Below are positions 60,371-64,000 of a stretch of 64,000 nucleotides of DNA, one piece after another. Numbering within the stretch: the stretch's first letter is position 1; every line of letters begins with the position of its first letter. The stretch spans positions 62,001 through 126,000 of the forward strand of contig CAAFVV010000038.1 of the NCBI GenBank assembly GCA_900766585.1, read 5' to 3'. The notes beneath the pieces are model-generated. The model searched no databases. It was not told the origin of the DNA and saw nothing but the letters and a program-made list of their open reading frames with translations. Made by a program: the position numbers and the translations under genes. Source of the stretch: Clostridia bacterium (lineage in GTDB: Bacteria > Bacillota > Clostridia > Oscillospirales > Acutalibacteraceae).

Positions 60371-60446
60371 GGACGCTTAGCTCAGCTGGTAGAGCTTCCG
60401 CTTGACGTGCGGAAGGTCGGGGATTCGAGTTCCTCAGCGTCCACCA
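60371..60446 (+). tRNA. tRNA-Val (anticodon GAC)
   Basis: The 76-base cloverleaf has acceptor GGACGCT pairing with AGCGTCC, D stem GCTC/GAGC, anticodon stem TCCGC/GCGGA with loop TTGACGT giving anticodon GAC, and T arm GGGGA-TTCGAGT-TCCTC. The CCA end is encoded (60444-60446). Confidence 0.97.
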
Positions 60447-60453
60447 TACAAAA

Positions 60454-60483
60454 CCGCCGTGATGAAAATCACGGCGGCTTTTG
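60454..60483 (+). terminator. Terminator after tRNA-Val
   Basis: CCGCCGTGAT and ATCACGGCGG pair around a GAAA tetraloop, followed by CTTTT, seven bases after the tRNA. Confidence 0.88.
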
Positions 60484-60581
60484 CTTGCCCGGCTGATATG
60501 CCGGATGAAGAGCAATCGGCTGCGTTGGATATTGTCTTTTCCGGCATATATGCCGGCCATCAGAAACGGAGGAACAAATAC

Positions 60582-61118
60582 ATGCATATTACCGTTTATC
60601 TTGGCGCAAACGAGGGAAACGATCCGTGCCTGCGGAAAGCGGTTGAGGAGCTGGGCACATGGATCGGCGCCGGCGGTCATGCGCTGGTCTACGGCGGGTC
60701 GCGCTCCGGGCTGATGGGCGCGATAGCGGACAGTGTTCTGCGTGCCGGCGGCGAGGTGACCGGGGTGGAGCCGCAGTTCTTTATTGAAAGCGAGTATCAG
60801 CACGACGGGCTGACAGAGCTGATCGTGACAAAGGATATGGCGGAGCGCAAGGCGAAAATGATCGAGCTGGGAGAGGCGTTTATCGCTTTTCCCGGCGGGA
60901 CGGGAACGCTGGAGGAGATCGCGGAGGTCATGTCAAAGGTGTCCCTGCGGCACCTGCACGCCCCGTGCATTCTCTATAACCTGAACGGCTATTACACAGA
61001 CCTGAAACGGCTTTTGGAGCGCATGATCGAAAAGGGGCTGTCCTCCCGGGAGAGGCAGGAGGGTATTTACTTCGCGGAGAATCTCGAAGAGATCAAACGG
61101 ATCCTGGGAGCTGGATAA
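60582..61118 (+). CDS. LOG-family (TIGR00730) Rossmann-fold nucleotide phosphoribohydrolase-like protein
   Basis: The 178-residue protein has the nucleotide-binding VYGGSRSGLMGAIAD region, the MAERKAKM helix and the catalytic PGGTGTLEE motif of LOG-type proteins. These release a base from nucleoside 5'-monophosphates. The ATG at 60582 has an ACGGAGG site. A 5' leader with short CCGGCATATATGCCGG-like repeats separates it from the tRNA terminator. No specific promoter is evident. Confidence 0.9.
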   Translation: MHITVYLGANEGNDPCLRKAVEELGTWIGAGGHALVYGGSRSGLMGAIADSVLRAGGEVTGVEPQFFIESEYQHDGLTELIVTKDMAERKAKMIELGEAFIAFPGGTGTLEEIAEVMSKVSLRHLHAPCILYNLNGYYTDLKRLLERMIEKGLSSRERQEGIYFAENLEEIKRILGAG

Positions 61119-61146
61119 ATCCCGATTGTCTCCGGCAGGGGAAGCG

Positions 61147-61187
61147 AAAAGCAGCCGCCGTGAACGCAGTTCACGGCGGCTGCTTTT
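61147..61187. terminator. Bidirectional terminator between LOG gene and gpsA
   Basis: AAAAGCAGCCGCCGTGAAC and its complement GTTCACGGCGGCTGCTTTT pair around a three-base loop between convergent genes. Confidence 0.93.
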
Positions 61188-61209
61188 CGTAAAATTCATC
61201 TTTTCGTGC

Positions 61210-62220
61210 TTACAGCTGCGCCAGCCACGGCTGATCCCACTCGTGCTTTTTGCCGCGGGAGAGCAGAGTCTCCAGCGCCTTGCGGGGCGGGACATTTTCA
61301 TAGCAGATGCGGTAGCACTGCTCGGTGATCGGCATATCGACGCCGTGTTCCTGCGCAAGTGACCACGCCGTCGCGGTGGCGAGATAGCCCTCGACCGTGC
61401 CGATCTGGCGGATCGCCTCCTGCGGCGCGACGCCCTCGCCGATCAGGATACCGGCGCGGCGGTTGCGGGAGTGCATGCTGCCGCAGGTCACCATGAGATC
61501 GCCCATGCCGGACAGACCGGCAAACGTCTCCTGCTGTGCGCCCATTGCCACGCCGAGCCGCGCGATCTCGGACAGACCGCGGGTCATGAGGGCGGCTTTG
61601 GTGTTGTCGCCCATCTGCAGACCGTCGCAGATGCCGGCGGCAAGCGCGATTACGTTTTTGAGCGCGCCGCCCAGCTCCACCCCGATGACGTCGGTGGAGG
61701 TATAGATGCGGAACGCGGGACACATCAGCAGATCCTGTACCTCTTCGGCGGCGTGTACGTCGGCGCAGGCGCTGACAACCGAGGTGGGAACGCCCCGGCC
61801 GACCTCCTCGGCATGGGAGGGGCCGGACAGCGCGACAATGCGCGCCGTTGGCAGCGTCTCCGCCAGTATTTCGGTGAAGCGGCGGCGGGTGCGGCTCTCA
61901 ATGCCCTTTCCGGCATTGGCGACCAGCGCACCGTCTTTCAGCACGCCGCGCAGTTTTTCCGCCGTCTGTACGATGGCGAAAGAGGGGACGACGAGCAGCG
62001 TCAGCGCGGCATCTGCCGTGCAGCCGATGTCGGTGGTCAGGGTGATGGAGGGCGGCACCGGTACGCCGGGCAGCAGCTTTTTATGCTCGCCGTCGCGGCG
62101 GATGGCGTCAAGCTCCTCCTGAAACGGCGACCAAAGGCTGACGGTGTGTCCCTCGCGGTTGGCGAGGACGGCGAGAGCGGTTCCCCAGCCGCCCGAGCCG
62201 AGAACGGCGATGTTCGCCAT
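61210..62220 (-). CDS. gpsA: NAD(P)-dependent glycerol-3-phosphate dehydrogenase
   Basis: The 336-residue enzyme reduces dihydroxyacetone phosphate to sn-glycerol-3-phosphate for phospholipid synthesis. It shows the nucleotide loop LGSGGWGTA at residues 6-14, NAGKGIE, SGPSHAEEV and the catalytic Lys region GGALKNVIALAAG. It starts two bases after the plsY stop, so its product feeds the acyltransferase encoded just upstream. Confidence 0.96.
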   Translation of the reverse strand: MANIAVLGSGGWGTALAVLANREGHTVSLWSPFQEELDAIRRDGEHKKLLPGVPVPPSITLTTDIGCTADAALTLLVVPSFAIVQTAEKLRGVLKDGALVANAGKGIESRTRRRFTEILAETLPTARIVALSGPSHAEEVGRGVPTSVVSACADVHAAEEVQDLLMCPAFRIYTSTDVIGVELGGALKNVIALAAGICDGLQMGDNTKAALMTRGLSEIARLGVAMGAQQETFAGLSGMGDLMVTCGSMHSRNRRAGILIGEGVAPQEAIRQIGTVEGYLATATAWSLAQEHGVDMPITEQCYRICYENVPPRKALETLLSRGKKHEWDQPWLAQL

Positions 62221-62222
62221 GC

Positions 62223-62975
62223 TTATTCCTCCTTCTGACGGTGTTTAAACGACAGCTTGCGCTCGTTTCCGTGCGCAATGCGGACAAGATTTGGCCAGTG
62301 CTTGACAATGACGAGCAGCGTGACGATCCCGCTCATGACGGTGCAGAAAATGGCGGTGCTTTGGCTCTGTTGATCCACAAAAACGCGGAACACCCACGTC
62401 AGAACCGGTACAAAGCAGACGCCGACGACCGAGCCGAGCGAGACCATGCGCGAAAGGACGACTACGATCAGAAAAATGCCGAGACAGATCAGCGCGACCC
62501 GCCAGTCGAGCACCAGAAACATGCCGAGGATCGTGAGCACGCCCTTGCCGCCGCGGAAGCCGAAATAGAGCGGATAGAGGTGGCCGAGGATGACGAACAG
62601 CCCTGCCGTATAGGAGACGACCAGCGGCAGCGCGGTCGGCTCGATCGCCACGGCGGGCGGAGCAAAATGCAAAACGCACAGCTCGGTGAGCCAGCGGGCG
62701 AGCAGCACCGCGCCGGTGCTTTTGATCAGGTCGCCCGCCGTGGTCAGCACGGCAGGCCAGACACCCTGTGAGCGCAGCACATTTGTCGCGCCCGCATTGC
62801 CGCTGCCGTAGTTGCGGATGTCGTCATGGGCGAAGTGACGGGTGACGAGGATGGCAAAATTGACACTGCCGAGCAGATAGGCGAGCAGAGCCGTGAGCGG
62901 CAGCACAAACCAGCACGATTGCCACAGCTCCGCCGGAATCGGCGCAGACGGACTGCCGTACAGCAGATCATACAT
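62223..62975 (-). CDS. plsY: Glycerol-3-phosphate acyltransferase PlsY
   Basis: The 250-residue membrane acyltransferase uses acyl-phosphate to make lysophosphatidic acid. Its motifs GSGNAGATNVLR, LGHLYPLYFGFRGGKGV and a C-terminal KHWPNLVRI are clear. ATG 62975 has GGGAG upstream; the frame is open much further upstream, but that part overlaps der and is not coding. The lipid pair plsY-gpsA follows der, a common clostridial order. Confidence 0.95.
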   Translation of the reverse strand: MYDLLYGSPSAPIPAELWQSCWFVLPLTALLAYLLGSVNFAILVTRHFAHDDIRNYGSGNAGATNVLRSQGVWPAVLTTAGDLIKSTGAVLLARWLTELCVLHFAPPAVAIEPTALPLVVSYTAGLFVILGHLYPLYFGFRGGKGVLTILGMFLVLDWRVALICLGIFLIVVVLSRMVSLGSVVGVCFVPVLTWVFRVFVDQQSQSTAIFCTVMSGIVTLLVIVKHWPNLVRIAHGNERKLSFKHRQKEE

Positions 62976-62995
62976 AGAAAGATACTCCCTTTCTG

Positions 62996-64000
62996 TTATT
63001 TTCCGGAGCGGTCGCCCCGCTCGCGGATCACCAGACGGATCGGCGTGCCTTCCAGTCCGAACGCCTCGCGGAGCTGATTTTCCAGATACCGCTGATAGGA
63101 GAAGTGGAACAGGTCGGCGCGGTTGACAAAGCAGACGAAGGTCGGCGGCTTGATGGACGCCTGCGTCATGTAATAGATGCGCAGACGCTTGCCCTTGTCG
63201 GTGGGGGGCTGCACGCGGGCGGTCGCATCCGCCAGCATGTCGTTGAGCATACCGGTTGACACGCGCTGGGCGTGATTCTGCGCCACCGAGACAATTTTTG
63301 AAAACAGCGTATCGAGCCGCTGACCGGTCTTGGCGGAGATAAAAATAATGGGGGCGTAGGACATAAAGCTGAACGCCTCGGTCAGCTTTTTGCGCATGGC
63401 GTCCATCGTGTAGCTGTCCTTTTCGACGGCGTCCCACTTGTTGACGGCGATGATGCACGCCTTGCCCTGCTCATGCGCCAGCCCCGCCACCTTGCTGTCC
63501 TGCTCGGTGAATCCCTCGGTGCCGTCGATCAGGATGACGCACACGTCCGCACGCTCCACTGCCATACCGGCGCGCAGCACGCTGTATTTTTCGACCGCGT
63601 CGTCCACGCGGCTCTTGCGGCGCAGACCGGCGGTGTCAATGAAGATAAAGTCGCCGTAGGCATTGTGTACCGGCGAATCCACCGCGTCGCGCGTTGTACC
63701 CGCCATGTCCGAGACGAGCATCCGCTCTTCCCCGGTGATGGCGTTGACAAGCGAGGATTTGCCGGCGTTCGGCTTGCCGATGACCGCCACGCGGATCGGG
63801 TCGTTTTCCTCCTCCGTGCCGTCCGTCTCGGGCGGCAAAAGCGCCAAAACCGCATCCAGCAGATCACCGGTGCCGGTGCCGTGAATGGAGGAGACGGCGA
63901 TGGGGTCGCCGAGGCCGAGATTGTAAAATTCATAGAATTCGGGCGGCGGCGCGCCGACGGAATCACATTTGTTGACGCACAGCACGAGCGGCTTGCCACT
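62996..64000 (-). CDS. der: GTPase Der/EngA, 5' end outside window
   Basis: The last 334 residues of this double GTPase of ribosome assembly are present. They include the NKCD motif of the first G domain and the complete second G domain (GKPNAGKSS, DMAGTTRD, DTAGLRRK, NKWD, SAKTG). The C-terminal KH-like domain ends in RLVIRERGDRSGK. The start lies beyond base 64000. Confidence 0.97.
   Translation of the reverse strand, partial: SGKPLVLCVNKCDSVGAPPPEFYEFYNLGLGDPIAVSSIHGTGTGDLLDAVLALLPPETDGTEEENDPIRVAVIGKPNAGKSSLVNAITGEERMLVSDMAGTTRDAVDSPVHNAYGDFIFIDTAGLRRKSRVDDAVEKYSVLRAGMAVERADVCVILIDGTEGFTEQDSKVAGLAHEQGKACIIAVNKWDAVEKDSYTMDAMRKKLTEAFSFMSYAPIIFISAKTGQRLDTLFSKIVSVAQNHAQRVSTGMLNDMLADATARVQPPTDKGKRLRIYYMTQASIKPPTFVCFVNRADLFHFSYQRYLENQLREAFGLEGTPIRLVIRERGDRSGK

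Noticed and set aside
62976..63458. Upstream extension of plsY into der
   Set aside because: The extension is out of frame with the clear Der coding sequence, and ATG 62975 has its own ribosome site and starts a normal PlsY N-terminus.
1..64000. CRISPR arrays, insertion sequences, prophage or attachment sites
   Set aside because: No regularly spaced direct repeats, transposase, integrase or phage genes were found; the tRNA-Val end is not duplicated nearby.

Overview
The window reads as chromosomal DNA of a GC-rich Gram-positive anaerobe, most likely a gut-type clostridium near Oscillospiraceae (inference). Supporting signs are strong AGGAGG ribosome sites, sigma-A-like promoters, lipobox lipoproteins, a sortase-type surface anchor, a hydrogenase/NuoF-type flavoprotein, the der-plsY-gpsA order and binding-protein-dependent sugar importers without their own ATPase. 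Both ends cut genes (nuoF-like at the left, der at the right).

Layout: (1) 1-2935, a NuoF/HydB-like subunit and a GntR-LacI hybrid regulator, both minus. (2) 3350-31503, an accessory glycan locus of 12 plus-strand genes. It holds two ABC sugar importers (two binding proteins, four permeases), an NHL-propeller/Yip1 membrane protein, a DUF5696 lipoprotein, a 1727-residue modular surface protein, two paralogous GxGYxYP lipoproteins, a GH42-like protein and a GH38 alpha-mannosidase. (3) 31564-38888, AlaX-type editing protein, RmuC, a YtrA-type regulator with ABC exporter, and a diacylglycerol glycosyltransferase-like enzyme. (4) 38904-44108, polA, a phosphoesterase converging on a shortened MocR regulator, and an ECF S component. 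(5) 44175-51358, phosphate regulon (pstS-C-A-B, phoU, HD protein, phoP-phoR) behind a Pho box. (6) 51469-55516, a membrane glycosyltransferase-like protein divergent from a GH78 alpha-L-rhamnosidase. (7) 55845-57305, two AT-richer genes, possibly acquired. (8) 57589-64000, tldD-tldE, tRNA-Val(GAC), a LOG protein, gpsA, plsY, der.

Working model for the glycan locus (inference): the surface protein and GxGYxYP lipoproteins bind or trim a glycan outside, the binding proteins and permeases import fragments using an ATPase encoded elsewhere, and the signal-less GH38 and GH42-like enzymes finish degradation in the cytoplasm. The divergent GntR-LacI regulator probably controls it through repeated TACAAA-type sites in the shared promoter region. 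The roles of the NHL-Yip1 and DUF5696 proteins are unknown, and they are the best candidates for something undescribed here.
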